Of a stretch of DNA of 39,404 nucleotides, positions 16,014 through 24,550 are shown in pieces. The notes under the pieces are model-generated. The model saw only the letters and a list, made by a program, of their open reading frames with translations. It made no database searches and was not told where the DNA came from. Both the position numbers and the translations under genes were made by a program. The stretch comes from Acetobacteraceae bacterium. GTDB lineage: Bacteria > Pseudomonadota > Alphaproteobacteria > Acetobacterales > Acetobacteraceae. The DNA is taken from the NCBI GenBank assembly GCA_020848935.1, contig JADLHF010000141.1:1-39404 (forward strand). The letters are read 5' to 3'. How positions within the stretch are numbered: position 1 is the first letter of the stretch; every line of letters starts with the position of its first letter.

Positions 16014-16352
16014 ATGAACGTCAAGGGAATTGCCGCTGTCGCGCTTGCCGCGCTGCTTGCCGCGGGGAGCCTGGGCGGCGCTGCCTACGCGGCCGGCGGA
16101 CACCGCGAGGAGGATGGGCGCGACGCGGCGGCGCTCGCCGCCATGAAGGTGTCGCTGTCGCAGGCGATCGCGACGGCCGAGGCATCCGGCGGCCGCGCCG
16201 TTGGGGCGGATATCGTGCGCGAGCACGGGACGCCCGCCATCGAGGTTGAGATCGTCGGGGCGCGGGGGGTGACGACGGTGGTGGTGGACGGGCAGTCCGG
16301 CCAGGTCATCGCCACCCATGATGGCGAGCGGGACGACGGCGACGACGACTGA
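16014..16352 (+). CDS. Secreted PepSY-domain protein
   Basis: This 112-residue periplasmic protein starts at ATG 16014 with AAGGAG 8 bases upstream. A signal peptide (MNVKGIAAVALAALLAAGSL...) ends in AYA before AGG. The mature part is one PepSY unit: a helix with SLSQAIATAEASGGRAVGAD, then strands ending in VEIV and TTVVVDGQSGQVIA, and a very acidic tail (ERDDGDDD). PepSY proteins bind or inhibit in the periplasm and often sit beside two-component systems of the OmpR/EnvZ type. That is the case here: a response regulator and a sensor kinase follow on the same strand, suggesting a role in signal input or as a regulon member. Confidence 0.88.
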   Translation: MNVKGIAAVALAALLAAGSLGGAAYAAGGHREEDGRDAAALAAMKVSLSQAIATAEASGGRAVGADIVREHGTPAIEVEIVGARGVTTVVVDGQSGQVIATHDGERDDGDDD

Positions 16353-16362
16353 CCCATGCCGG

Positions 16363-16386
16363 GGCGCCGCGCGGAAGCGCGGCGCC
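16363..16386 (+). terminator. Perfect GC hairpin between the PepSY and regulator genes
   Basis: GGCGCCGCGC (16363-16372) and GCGCGGCGCC (16377-16386) form a perfect 10-bp stem closed by GGAA, a GNRA-type tetraloop. It sits 10 bases after the PepSY stop and 37 bases before the response-regulator start. No T-run follows. It may be an attenuator or an mRNA-stabilising hairpin that separates expression of the secreted protein from that of the two-component system. Confidence 0.5.
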
Positions 16387-16423
16387 AGGCGTGCTGCAAG
16401 CGGGAAAGCGGGAAAGCGGGCGG

Positions 16424-17122
16424 ATGAAGGTTCTGGTCATCGAGGACGACGCCGAGACCGCGGCGTATATCATGCGGGGGCTGCGCGAGCATGGCCATGT
16501 CGCGGACCACGCGGCCGACGGGCGGGACGGGCTGTTCATGGCGGTGGGTGGCGGGCACGATGTGCTGATTGTCGATCGCATGCTGCCGGGGCTGGACGGT
16601 TTGGGCCTGGACGGGCTGGGGCTGGTGCGCACCCTGCGCAGCGCCAAGGTGCGCGCGCCCGTGCTGTTCCTGACGGCGTTGCGCGGCGTGGGCGACCGGG
16701 TGGAAGGGTTGGAGGCCGGCGGCGACGACTACATGGTGAAGCCGTTCGCCTTTGCCGAGTTGCTCGCGCGGCTGAATGCGCTGGCCCGCCGGCCGCCGCT
16801 TTCGGACACGCCGAGCGTGCTCCGCACGGCGGATCTGGAGCTTGACCTGCTGAAGCGCACGGCGACGCGGGGCGGGGTGCGGATCGAACTGCAGCCGCGC
16901 GAATTCAGCCTGCTGGAGTTCCTGATGCGGCACGCCGAGCGCGTGGTGACGCGGACGATGCTGCTGGAGGGGGTTTGGGATTTCCATTTCGATCCGAAGA
17001 CCAACATCGTGGAGACGCATATCAGCCGGCTGCGCGGCAAGCTGTCCCGCGGCGGGCGCGATCCGGAACTGATCCATACCGTCCGCGGCTCCGGCTATGT
17101 GCTCCGTGCGCCCGCCGCTTAG
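16424..17122 (+). CDS. OmpR/PhoB-family response regulator
   Basis: This 232-residue DNA-binding regulator starts at ATG 16424. Receiver-domain landmarks are the acidic pair in VIEDDAET, the phospho-acceptor Asp51 in LIVDRMLPG, the threonine in LFLTAL and the lysine in YMVKPF. The C-terminal winged helix has PREFSLLEFL and the typical ending HISRLRGKL...VRGSGYVL. An oddity lies just after the phosphorylation site: residues 57-66 read LDGLGLDGLG, a 5-residue tandem duplication (DNA 16592-16606 and 16607-16621) where relatives have one copy. The gene overlaps the kinase gene by 26 bases. It probably responds to an envelope signal and may control the PepSY gene. Confidence 0.93.
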   Translation: MKVLVIEDDAETAAYIMRGLREHGHVADHAADGRDGLFMAVGGGHDVLIVDRMLPGLDGLGLDGLGLVRTLRSAKVRAPVLFLTALRGVGDRVEGLEAGGDDYMVKPFAFAELLARLNALARRPPLSDTPSVLRTADLELDLLKRTATRGGVRIELQPREFSLLEFLMRHAERVVTRTMLLEGVWDFHFDPKTNIVETHISRLRGKLSRGGRDPELIHTVRGSGYVLRAPAA

Positions 17123-18509
17123 GCTGCTGCTGCGCTCGGCGGGGGTTCGGTTCGCGGCGCTTTATGTGGCGGTGTTCGCGGTGTCCGCGCTCATCCTGGG
17201 GGCGGCGGTGTTCCTGGCGGCGCGTTCCGCGCTTGACGAGCAGATGGCGGCACGGATCGACACCGAAACCGGGTTTCTTCGCGCGGAGTACCGGACCGGC
17301 GGGCTGGACAACCTGCTCGCCCTGCTGCGGACGCGCGGACGCGGTGCCAGCGCGCTGGACTACCTGCTGATGGCGCCGGACGGCACGCGCCTGGCGGGGG
17401 AAATGCCGGCGGCCCCGACCCTGCGCCCCGGCTGGATCACGGCGGAGACGCCGCATGCCACGCAGGATGACGGGCGCCCGGAACTGGTGCGCGCCCTGGT
17501 CACGGATCTGGGGGGCGGACTGATGCTGGCGGTGGGCGACGATCTCGGCCGCATCGGGGAGGTGGAGGAGGCGATCGGCGCCGCCTTCCTGTGGACCGTG
17601 GGGCTTGCGGCGGCGCTGGGGATCGGCGGCGGCGTCGTGGTCAGCCGGACATTCCTCCATCGGGTGGACGCGATTTCCCGCACGGCGGAGGCGATCATCG
17701 GCGGCGATCTCGCCCGGCGGGTGCCGGTGCGCGGGACCGGCGATGATCTCGACCGGCTGGCGGTGACGCTGAACCGGATGCTGGACCGCATCGGCGCGCT
17801 GATGGACAGTTTGCGCCAGGTCAGCAGCGACGTGGCGCACGACCTGCGCACACCTTTGTCGCGGCTGTACCACCGGCTGGAGGATGCGCAGCGGCACGCG
17901 GGCGCGGCGGCCGAGTACGACGGCGCAATCGGGGGCGCGATCGAGGGCGCGATGCGCGAGGCGGAGGGGTTGCTGGAGACGTTCTCCGCCCTGCTGCGGA
18001 TTGCCCAGGTGGAGGGCGCATCCCCGCGGGCGGCGTTTCGCGACGTTGATCTGAGCGGCGTGGTGGAGGCGGTCGCGGATGCCTATCTGCCGGACGCCGA
18101 GGAGGGCGGCCATCGCCTGGAGGCCGAGATCGCACCCGGCATTCGGGTGCGCGGCGATCGGGAGCTGCTGACGCAGGCGGTGGCGAACCTGGTGGAGAAC
18201 GCGCTGCGGCACACGCCGGCGGGGACGCGGATCATGGTGCGGCTGCTGCGCGAGGGCGCGGCCGGGGCCTGGGTGGTGGTGGAGGATGACGGGGCCGGCG
18301 TTGAACCCGCCGAGCTGTCACGGCTGACGCAGCGATTCTACCGGAGCGAGCGCAGCCGCACGACGCCGGGCAACGGGCTGGGGCTCAGCCTGGTTGCCGC
18401 CGTGGCGGAGCTGCACGGTGCCAGGCTCGACATCGCGAACGCGGCGCCGGGGTTGCGGATCAGGCTCCGGTTCGCGGTCGTGGCCGGCAGCGGCGCGGAT
18501 AGCGGGTGA
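17097..18509 (+). CDS. Two-component sensor histidine kinase (HAMP-containing)
   Basis: This 470-residue inner-membrane kinase has a first membrane helix at about residues 19-41, a periplasmic sensor part, and a second helix (AFLWTVGLAAALGIGGGVVV). A HAMP segment with HRVDAISRTAEAIIGGDL follows. The phospho-accepting histidine lies in SSDVAHDLRTPLSRL. The ATP-binding domain shows the N box (NLVENALRHTP), G1 (VEDDGAGV) and G2 (GNGLGLSLV). The start at ATG 17097 gives a 26-base overlap with the regulator gene, so the pair is co-translated. It is the cognate partner of the preceding regulator, and the upstream PepSY protein may modulate its sensor domain. Confidence 0.92.
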   Translation: MCSVRPPLRLLLRSAGVRFAALYVAVFAVSALILGAAVFLAARSALDEQMAARIDTETGFLRAEYRTGGLDNLLALLRTRGRGASALDYLLMAPDGTRLAGEMPAAPTLRPGWITAETPHATQDDGRPELVRALVTDLGGGLMLAVGDDLGRIGEVEEAIGAAFLWTVGLAAALGIGGGVVVSRTFLHRVDAISRTAEAIIGGDLARRVPVRGTGDDLDRLAVTLNRMLDRIGALMDSLRQVSSDVAHDLRTPLSRLYHRLEDAQRHAGAAAEYDGAIGGAIEGAMREAEGLLETFSALLRIAQVEGASPRAAFRDVDLSGVVEAVADAYLPDAEEGGHRLEAEIAPGIRVRGDRELLTQAVANLVENALRHTPAGTRIMVRLLREGAAGAWVVVEDDGAGVEPAELSRLTQRFYRSERSRTTPGNGLGLSLVAAVAELHGARLDIANAAPGLRIRLRFAVVAGSGADSG

Positions 18510-18604
18510 AGTGCCGGTCTTGGCGCATGATCGGCCGCGCTTGGGATGGCAGGGCGGAGTGCGGCCCGGCCGCCGCAGCGCGGTCCGCGCGACCGATGCT
18601 TCGG

Positions 18605-18922
18605 CTAGCGCTGGTCCTGCCGCCGCTCCACCACGCTCTCCACGGCGCGCCGCAGTTTTCCGGCGGCGCCGATGATGGCCTGTTCCAGCGTGGCGGCCTG
18701 GTCGGTGACCACGGTCGGCTGCCGCCCCTCGATGCGCGCCTCCATCGTGCAGCGCTTGTCCAGCGGGCCGCCCTTGTCGGCGTTGGTGTCGCTGGCATGG
18801 ACCTCCACGCGCGTGACATGGGTGCTGACATGGCTGAGCGCATGGGCCACCACGCCCTGCACATGCGCGGCCAGGGCTTCGTGTCCGTGGATGTGGCGGT
18901 CGGTGCTGAATTCGATGTGCAT
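18605..18922 (-). CDS. HPF/RaiA-like ribosome-associated protein
   Basis: This 105-residue protein matches the short HPF/YfiA type in length and pattern. It begins MHIEFSTDRHIHGHEALAAH, has a central RVEVHASDTNADKGGP...RCTMEAR segment and ends with a charged helix (KLRRAVESVVERRQDQR). Proteins of this family bind the 30S subunit and stop translation in stationary phase or stress; this variant lacks the long dimerisation tail of long-form HPF. The start ATG (18920-18922) was chosen over a longer open frame because the family begins here and a GAGG lies upstream. It converges with the kinase gene. A free-standing copy may be a stress-specific paralogue. Confidence 0.82.
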   Translation of the reverse strand: MHIEFSTDRHIHGHEALAAHVQGVVAHALSHVSTHVTRVEVHASDTNADKGGPLDKRCTMEARIEGRQPTVVTDQAATLEQAIIGAAGKLRRAVESVVERRQDQR

Positions 18923-19235
18923 GGTCGGCCTCGTCGCGAAGGGCCCGGTTCGATCGCCGGGGACGTGCCAGATATGGGGGCGCGGGCGCCGGAGGTCCAT
19001 CGCGTGCAGGGGATCCGATGCCGGGGTGGGGCAATGCCGCGGCGTTCGGAGCGGGCGATGCGGCGGGTGCATTCGCGGGGCGGCCATGCGCGGCGGTTGA
19101 TCGCGCCGCACGCATGCGGATGGCGGAGAGCGCGGCCTTCCGGCGAGCAGCGGCACGGCACGGCGGCGCGCGGCTGCATCAATGATGCGCCGGTTCGCCT
19201 ACACTGGCGGCTTGGGCATTTGAGGGGGTGATCGG
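18923..19235. other. Intergenic region between divergent HPF-like and methyltransferase genes
   Basis: These 313 bases have no supported gene. They must hold the promoters of both divergent genes, but no clear -35/-10 pair could be assigned; TACACT near 19197-19202 is a weak -10 candidate for the rightward gene. A Shine-Dalgarno run (TGAGGGGG, 19221-19228) precedes the GTG at 19236. Confidence 0.35.
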
Positions 19236-19850
19236 GTGACTTCCATCCTGCAACGCTACCAGCGCATCGCCCCGCTGTATGATCTGCTCGACCTGCCGTT
19301 CGAATACCGGCGGTATCGCCGGATCAGGCCATTGCTGTTCGAGGGCCTGTCGGGGCGCATCCTGGACGCCGGGGTCGGCACCGGGCGCAACGTGCCGTTC
19401 TATCCGCGCGGCACCAGCGTTGTCGGGATCGACCTCAGCCCGGCCATGCTCGCCCGCGCCGAACGCCGGCGCGCGCAGTCCGCCGTGCCGTTCGAGTTGC
19501 GGCAGATGGACGTGGCCGAGCTCGATTTTCCGGCGGCGGCGTTCGATGCCGCGGTGGCCACGTTCCTGTTCTGCGTGCTTCCCGACGACGCGCAGGTGGC
19601 GGCGCTGCGCGAATTGCGGCGGGTGGTGCGGCCGGGGGGCACGATCCGGCTGCTGGAATATGTCCAACCCAAGAGCCCGCTGCGCCGCCTGAGCGTCGCG
19701 CTGTGGCAACCTTGGGTCGCGTGGGCCTACGGGGCGGGTTTCGATCGCAAGACCGCGGCGCATATCCCGCAGGCCGGCCTGGAACTGGTGGATGCCCGTT
19801 TTGTCGTGGACGACCTGATCCAGCTGCTCACCGTGCGGGTTCCTGACTGA
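19236..19850 (+). CDS. Class I SAM-dependent methyltransferase
   Basis: This 204-residue cytoplasmic enzyme starts at GTG 19236 with a strong purine-rich ribosome-binding site. Motif I, which binds S-adenosylmethionine, is ILDAGVGTGRNVPFY. Motif II has the acidic end of strand 2 (VVGIDLSPAML). Then come MDVAELDFP and motif III (LRRVVRPGGTIRLLEYV). The N-terminal YQRIAPLYDLLDLPFEYRR resembles UbiE-like and phospholipid N-methyltransferases, and the C-terminal aromatic segment (ALWQPWVAWAYG) could contact a lipid. The substrate is not established. It converges on the chromate transporter gene with a 35-base gap. Confidence 0.88.
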   Translation: MTSILQRYQRIAPLYDLLDLPFEYRRYRRIRPLLFEGLSGRILDAGVGTGRNVPFYPRGTSVVGIDLSPAMLARAERRRAQSAVPFELRQMDVAELDFPAAAFDAAVATFLFCVLPDDAQVAALRELRRVVRPGGTIRLLEYVQPKSPLRRLSVALWQPWVAWAYGAGFDRKTAAHIPQAGLELVDARFVVDDLIQLLTVRVPD

Positions 19851-19885
19851 GCCTTGGCCGACACTGCCGGCGCGCCGGGCGTGTT

Positions 19886-21097
19886 TCAGGCGTAATGCAT
19901 CGCGCCCAGCAATGCCCCGGACGCCGCGAGCAGCACGACCACGACCCATGGCGGCGCCTTCCAGACGGTCAGCAGCAGGAAGCCAGCCAGTGCGAGCGCG
20001 AAATCCCGTGGCGTCAGGACGGCACTTGTCCAGACCGGGCTGTAGAGCGCCGCGCCAAGGATGCCGACCACCGCCGCGTTCGCGCCGCGCATGGCGGCCT
20101 GGGCGGCTTGCCGGGCGCGCAGCACGTCCCAGAACGGCAGCATTCCGTAGACCAGCAGCAGGCCGGGCAGAAACAGGGCGAGCAGCGCGATGGCGGCGCC
20201 GGCGATGCCGTTCGGCGGTGGCCCGACCACGGCGCCGAGATAGGCCGCGAATGTAAAGAGCGGCCCCGGCACGGCCTGTGCCACGCCGTAGCCCGCCAGG
20301 AAGGCTTCGTTCGTGACCCAGCCGGGTGCCACCACCTCCGCCTGGAGCAATGGCAGGACGACATGGCCGCCGCCGAAGACGAGCGCGCCGGCGCGGTAGA
20401 AGGCATTGAAGAGCGCAAGCCCCGGTTGGCCGGTGGCGCCCGCGATGATGGGGGGGATGAGGAAGATGGCGGCAAACAGGCCAAGGGCCATGGCGCCGCC
20501 GCGCCTGGAAATCGGGAAGCGCAAATGGCCCGAAATGGGGCGCATTTCGCCGCGGCACAGGCGGAGCCCTGCCAGCATGCCGGTGGCGATCGCGGCGATC
20601 TGACCGAGCGAGCCGGCTGTTGTCACGACGATGGCGACGGCGGCCAGTGCAATCCCCGCCCGCACGCGATCCGGCGTCAGGGTTCGCGCCATGCCCCAGA
20701 TGGCTTGCGCCACGACGGCCACGGCGACGAGCTTCAGCCCGTGCAGGACTCCGTCCGCCACGGGCCCGGTGAACGCTGCCGCGCCGAGCGCGAAGGCGAG
20801 CAGGATCAGGGCCGATGGCGTGGTGAAGGCGAACCATGCCGCCAGGCCGCCAAGAAGGCCGCGGCCGCGCAGCACGCCGAGCGAAAACCCCACCTGGCTC
20901 GATGCCGGTCCCGGCAGGAACTGGCACAGCGCGACGAGGTCGCCATAGCCGGCTTCGTCGATCCATTTCCGCCGTACCACCAGCTCCTCGCGGTAATAGC
21001 CGAGATGCGCTATCGGCCCGCCGAAGGACGTGACGCCGAGTTTGAGGAAGACGCGGAATATTTCGAGCACGCGTCCCGGCGCCGGCGCGTCACTCAT
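19886..21097 (-). CDS. chrA: Chromate transporter ChrA (CHR family)
   Basis: This inner-membrane protein of 403 residues has the two homologous halves typical of long-chain ChrA. Half one has VTSFGGPIAHLGYYREELVV and QFLPGPASSQVGF. Half two has ALVFGGGHVVLPLLQAEVV and AVPGPLFTFAAYLGAVVG. Long-chain CHR proteins export chromate with proton coupling, and some members may move other oxyanions. The start MSDAPAPG (ATG 21095-21097) was chosen; an upstream GTG at 21127 lacks a better ribosome site. No chrB-type regulator is nearby. Confidence 0.92.
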   Translation of the reverse strand: MSDAPAPGRVLEIFRVFLKLGVTSFGGPIAHLGYYREELVVRRKWIDEAGYGDLVALCQFLPGPASSQVGFSLGVLRGRGLLGGLAAWFAFTTPSALILLAFALGAAAFTGPVADGVLHGLKLVAVAVVAQAIWGMARTLTPDRVRAGIALAAVAIVVTTAGSLGQIAAIATGMLAGLRLCRGEMRPISGHLRFPISRRGGAMALGLFAAIFLIPPIIAGATGQPGLALFNAFYRAGALVFGGGHVVLPLLQAEVVAPGWVTNEAFLAGYGVAQAVPGPLFTFAAYLGAVVGPPPNGIAGAAIALLALFLPGLLLVYGMLPFWDVLRARQAAQAAMRGANAAVVGILGAALYSPVWTSAVLTPRDFALALAGFLLLTVWKAPPWVVVVLLAASGALLGAMHYA

Positions 21098-21466
21098 CGC
21101 CGCGCCGGTGGGCCGGAGGGCGCCCACCGGCTTCGCCGATCATCCGCCGGCCAGCGATTTGGCGCACCGCGGCATGATGGAGGGCCCGAAATCGGATGAA
21201 TACTGCCAGAAGGGCGTGGTGCTCCATGGTCTGGCTTCATTCCGCCGGCTCACCATCGTATTTCGTTGTCGATATTCTTTCGCGCCATGGCGGGGGTCAA
21301 GCGCAAAAGCGGCGGCCGGGGGGCCGCCCGAGGCGGAGTCGCCTGCCATTCACCGGACGCCTGCCGGTCACGCTGCCTTGCGTTACCTGGCCGCCGGCGA
21401 AGGGACTATGTACCTCGTGGTGGCATGATGGCGCCACCGGAGGCCTGAACCGAGGAAGGATGCATC
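21098..21466. other. Intergenic region, 369 bases
   Basis: No supported gene. A perfect hairpin GGCGGCC-GGGG-GGCCGCC lies at 21311-21328. The stretch 21256-21300 is less GC-rich than its surroundings and could be old mobile-element debris, but no transposase motif or terminal repeat could be recognised. The region should contain the promoters of the divergent chrA and PPOx-like genes. Confidence 0.3.
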
Positions 21467-21838
21467 ATGCCGATCCGCACGCTCGCCGACGCGATCTCCC
21501 ACTACGGCCGTGAGGCCTATCTGCTCACGATTGCGAAGGATGGCCCGCACACCAGCAATGTGACGACGGAGCTTGGCGATGGCGGCATCCGCTGCAGCGT
21601 GGGTCCGTCCGCCGCGAGGAACATCGCGCGCGAGCCCAACGTGTCGCTGTTCTGGCCGCCCACGGAGCCCGGCGGCTATGCCCTGATCGTGAACGGCATG
21701 GCTGCGAGCGAGCAGCAGCCGGCGGGCGCGACGATGGCGGCGATCACGCTCACGAAGTCGGTGCTGCATCGTTCGGGTCCCAAGCCGGATGACAGCGATG
21801 GGCCGTGCGCGTCCGACTGCCGCCGCCTGACGCGGTGA
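21467..21838 (+). CDS. Pyridoxamine 5'-phosphate oxidase-like small protein
   Basis: This 123-residue protein has the beginning of a split-barrel flavin-binding fold: an N-terminal helix, then YLLTIAKDGPHTSNVTTEL, CSVGPSAARNIAREPNVSLF and a strand GYALIVNGMA. The start ATG 21467 follows GAGGAAGG. The C-terminal tail is polar, with two cysteines (CASDC). Many small proteins with this pattern are annotated as PPOx-family, and their cofactor (FMN, F420 or haem) is often unknown. The gene stands alone between chrA and an acyl-CoA dehydrogenase gene on the other strand. Confidence 0.65.
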   Translation: MPIRTLADAISHYGREAYLLTIAKDGPHTSNVTTELGDGGIRCSVGPSAARNIAREPNVSLFWPPTEPGGYALIVNGMAASEQQPAGATMAAITLTKSVLHRSGPKPDDSDGPCASDCRRLTR

Positions 21839-21914
21839 GGCGGCGTATCGCGCCGGCTTCCAGGACGCGGCGCGAGGGCGGCGATCGGCTGAAACAGCCT
21901 GTCGGGGTGGGGCT

Positions 21915-23084
21915 TCAGCCGGGCAGGGCGAGGACGTTCTTGGCGAGGACGTTGCGCTGGATTTCGTTTGAGCCGCCGTAGATGGTGCTTGGGCGGGACT
22001 GGATGAACTGGCCCTGGGGGTTGAGTTCGCGGTTGCCGCCGATGGGTTCGAGCAGGCCGCTGTTCTCGCCGGCGATGTCGAGCATGGCCTCGGTGATGCG
22101 CTGGTAGAGCTCGGTCTGGTTGATCTTGAGCATGGAGACGTCGGCGCCGAGCTGTTCGCCGCGGCGGACCTTTTCGGCGAAGGTTTCGTAGAGCGCCTTG
22201 TGGTCTTCAAGGTCCATGCGCAGGCGGGTGTAGCGTTCGAGGAACTGGGGGTCTTCGTCGACGCCCATGTGTTCGGCCAGCAGGCGCAGGCGGGAGAGCG
22301 CGTAGCCGGATTGGCGGGGGGCGCCGATGCCGATGCGTTCGAAGCTGAGCAGGTTCTTGGCCATGGTCCAGCCGCGGTCGATGTCGCCGACGATCTGGTC
22401 TTTCGGTACGCGGACGTTGTCGAAGAAGACTTCGCAGAACTCGTCGCCCATATCGAGGTTGCGGATGGGGCGGACGGTGATGCCGGGGCTGTCCATGCGG
22501 ACCAGGAGGAAGGAGATGCCGTCCTGCTTCTTGGCGATCTTGTTGGTGCGCACGAGGAGGAAGATCCAGTTGGCGTCCATCGCCAGCGAGGTCCAGATCT
22601 TCTGGCCGTTGACGACCCAGTGCTCGCCGTCGAGCACGGCTTCGGTGCGCAGGGCGGCGAGGTCGGAGCCGGCGTTGGGTTCGCTGTAGCCCTGGCACCA
22701 GATGTGTTCGCCGGCGATGATCCTGGGCAGGAAGTGGGCGCGCTGTTCGGGGGTGCCGAAGCGGATGAGCAGTGGGCCGATCATGGTCATGCCCATGTCG
22801 TTCAGGCGGGTGCAGCCGTGGCGCTGGAACTCCTCAAGCATGACGAGCTGCTTGCAGGCGGTCAGGCCCATGCCGCCGTATTGGCGCGGCCAGCCCGGGG
22901 CGAGCCAGCCCTTTTCGGAGAGCTTGTAGTACCAGGCCTTGTTTTCGGAGAAGTGCAGGCGCTTGGTGGGGTTGCGCAGTTCGGGCGGGTAGTTGGCCTG
23001 GACCCAGGTGCGGACGAGGGTGCGGAAGGCGTCGTCGGGGAGGCTGTTGTAGTCCTCGGGTTCGGGCTGGGTGACGGCGTTCAT
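21915..23084 (-). CDS. Acyl-CoA dehydrogenase (large, PimC-like type)
   Basis: This 389-residue FAD enzyme oxidises an acyl-CoA to the enoyl-CoA. It shows the N-terminal helical domain (WPRQYGGMGL), the FAD/substrate segment (CQGYSEPNAGSDLAALRT), VNGQKIWTS, and the C-terminal TIYGGSNEIQRNVLAKN. In classic acyl-CoA dehydrogenases the last motif is Y-E-G-T with the catalytic Glu; here it is Y-G-G-S, as in the FadE-type proteins that work as heteromers or place the base elsewhere. The start has GGAG 8 bases upstream. It is transcribed alone, divergent from the MFS transporter. It is more distant from the two paralogues at 27387-30047 than those are from each other. Confidence 0.9.
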   Translation of the reverse strand: MNAVTQPEPEDYNSLPDDAFRTLVRTWVQANYPPELRNPTKRLHFSENKAWYYKLSEKGWLAPGWPRQYGGMGLTACKQLVMLEEFQRHGCTRLNDMGMTMIGPLLIRFGTPEQRAHFLPRIIAGEHIWCQGYSEPNAGSDLAALRTEAVLDGEHWVVNGQKIWTSLAMDANWIFLLVRTNKIAKKQDGISFLLVRMDSPGITVRPIRNLDMGDEFCEVFFDNVRVPKDQIVGDIDRGWTMAKNLLSFERIGIGAPRQSGYALSRLRLLAEHMGVDEDPQFLERYTRLRMDLEDHKALYETFAEKVRRGEQLGADVSMLKINQTELYQRITEAMLDIAGENSGLLEPIGGNRELNPQGQFIQSRPSTIYGGSNEIQRNVLAKNVLALPG

Positions 23085-23155
23085 GGTGGCGCTCCGCAGG
23101 TCGTTGCTGTCCCGCGGGGAGGATAGCAGGATGCGGCGGCAGCGTCAGGTGGGGA

Positions 23156-24499
23156 GTGGCGGCGATCGCTAATGCACGGGTGGGGTTGGCGGTGATCGGG
23201 CTCGGCACGTTGGTGGTGCCGTTGGACTCGATGGTCAACGTGGCGTTTCCGGACATCGTGCAGGCTTTCGCGATCCCGATACCGGTGATCCAGTGGGTGG
23301 TGATCAGCTACGTGCTGACCCATGCCAGCCTGATGCTGGTGTTCGGGCGGCTGGGCGACATGGTGGGGCACCGGCGGATCTTCCTGGCCGGGGCGGCGGT
23401 GAGTGCGGTGGCGTTCGTGGGCTGTGCGGTGGCGCCGGCCTATGGGTTCCTGTTGGCGGCGCGGGTGGCGCAGGGGATGGGGGCGGCGCTGCTGCTGAGT
23501 TGCGGGCCGGCGCTGGCGACGTTCCTGTTTCCCGAGGGGGAGCGGGCGCGGGCGCTGGGGCTCTACACGGCGATCTTTGGGCTGGGGGGGGCGGTGGGGC
23601 CGCCGCTGGCGGGGGTGTTGGTGGAAGAATGGGGGTGGCGGGCGGTTTATGCGGTGCGGGTGCCGCTGTGCGTGCTGGCGTTCGTGCTGGCGTGGCGGTT
23701 GCCGGGGGCGCCGATGGGGACGCCGGCGGGTGGCGCGCGGGAGCGGTTCGACGGGGTGGGAGCGGCGTTGATGGCGGTGGCGATCACGGCGGCGCTGCTG
23801 GCGGTGAACCAGGCGCGGGCGGAGGGACAGGCGGGATTGGCGCTGGTGCTGGCGGGGGTGGCGGTGGTGGCGGCGGCAGGGTTCGTGCGCCAGGAGCTGC
23901 GCGTGGAGCGGCCGATCATCGATGTCAGGCTGTTTCGCGATGGCGGGTTTGCCGCGATCAACCTGGGCAACGTGCTGATCAACCTGGCGGCGTTTGCGGT
24001 GATGCTGTTGGCGCCGTTCTACCTGGTGGTGGTGGAGGGGTTGTCGGTGAGTGCGCTGGGGCTGGTGCTGGCGGGCTCGGCGAGCGGGATGGTGGTGTCG
24101 GCGCCACTGGCCGGGCGGCTGGCGGGGCGCATCAAGGCGCGCACGCTGCTGGTGGTGGGGGCGGGGATGGTGGCGGTGTCGCTGGGGCTGGTGGCGGCGA
24201 TGGCGGGGCTGTGGGTGATGGTGCCGGCGCTGGTGATGCAGGGGGTGGGGCTGGGGCTTTACCAGGTGGCCTATACCGACATCGTGGCGCGGACCTTGCC
24301 GCTGCGGGCGCGGGGGGTGGCGGGGAGCCTGGCGATGATGACGCGCACGCTGGGCACGGTGACCGGGGCGTCGGTGTTGATGCTGGTGTTCCAGACGGGG
24401 GGGCTGGTGTCTGGATTCCGGGCGGCGTTCGTGATGGCGGCGACGCTCAGCGCGGCGACCGCAGCGATGCTGTGGTGGAAGGCCGGGCGCCATGAATGA
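23156..24499 (+). CDS. MFS transporter, DHA2-like multidrug efflux type
   Basis: This 447-residue inner-membrane transporter has many hydrophobic segments. MFS motif A is visible between helices 2 and 3 (GRLGDMVGHRRIFLAG), a proline-rich motif C-like stretch follows helix 5 (FGLGGAVGPPLAGVL), and motif D1-like residues lie in helix 1 (VPLDSMVNVAFPDI). This pattern fits drug:H+ antiporters, but the substrate is unknown. The start is uncertain: GTG 23156 is used, and its spacing to the purine run GGGGA is very short. The gene is extremely G-rich in third positions and contains an 8-G run near 23584. A repeat unit begins right after its stop codon. Confidence 0.88.
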   Translation: MAAIANARVGLAVIGLGTLVVPLDSMVNVAFPDIVQAFAIPIPVIQWVVISYVLTHASLMLVFGRLGDMVGHRRIFLAGAAVSAVAFVGCAVAPAYGFLLAARVAQGMGAALLLSCGPALATFLFPEGERARALGLYTAIFGLGGAVGPPLAGVLVEEWGWRAVYAVRVPLCVLAFVLAWRLPGAPMGTPAGGARERFDGVGAALMAVAITAALLAVNQARAEGQAGLALVLAGVAVVAAAGFVRQELRVERPIIDVRLFRDGGFAAINLGNVLINLAAFAVMLLAPFYLVVVEGLSVSALGLVLAGSASGMVVSAPLAGRLAGRIKARTLLVVGAGMVAVSLGLVAAMAGLWVMVPALVMQGVGLGLYQVAYTDIVARTLPLRARGVAGSLAMMTRTLGTVTGASVLMLVFQTGGLVSGFRAAFVMAATLSAATAAMLWWKAGRHE

Positions 24500-24540
24500 A
24501 CGTTTTTGCTTCTTTTTTCAAAAAGAAGCGCTTGCTGTCT
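24497..24540. repeat. Single A/T-rich hairpin repeat unit, copy 4
   Basis: One forward unit, with head GTTTTTGC, arms GCTTCTTTTT (24508-24517) and AAAAAGAAGC (24520-24529), and tail GCTTGC. It overlaps the stop codon of the MFS gene at its head. A GC hairpin follows 20 bases further on. Confidence 0.85.
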
Positions 24541-24550
24541 TGCAGACGTG

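Noticed and set aside
21256-21466. Possible insertion-sequence remnant between chrA and the PPOx-like gene
   Set aside because: No transposase motif, terminal inverted repeat or target duplication could be seen.
23584-23592. Run of eight G in the MFS gene as a phase-variation tract
   Set aside because: The gene is G-rich throughout and such runs arise by chance here; one short tract alone is weak evidence.
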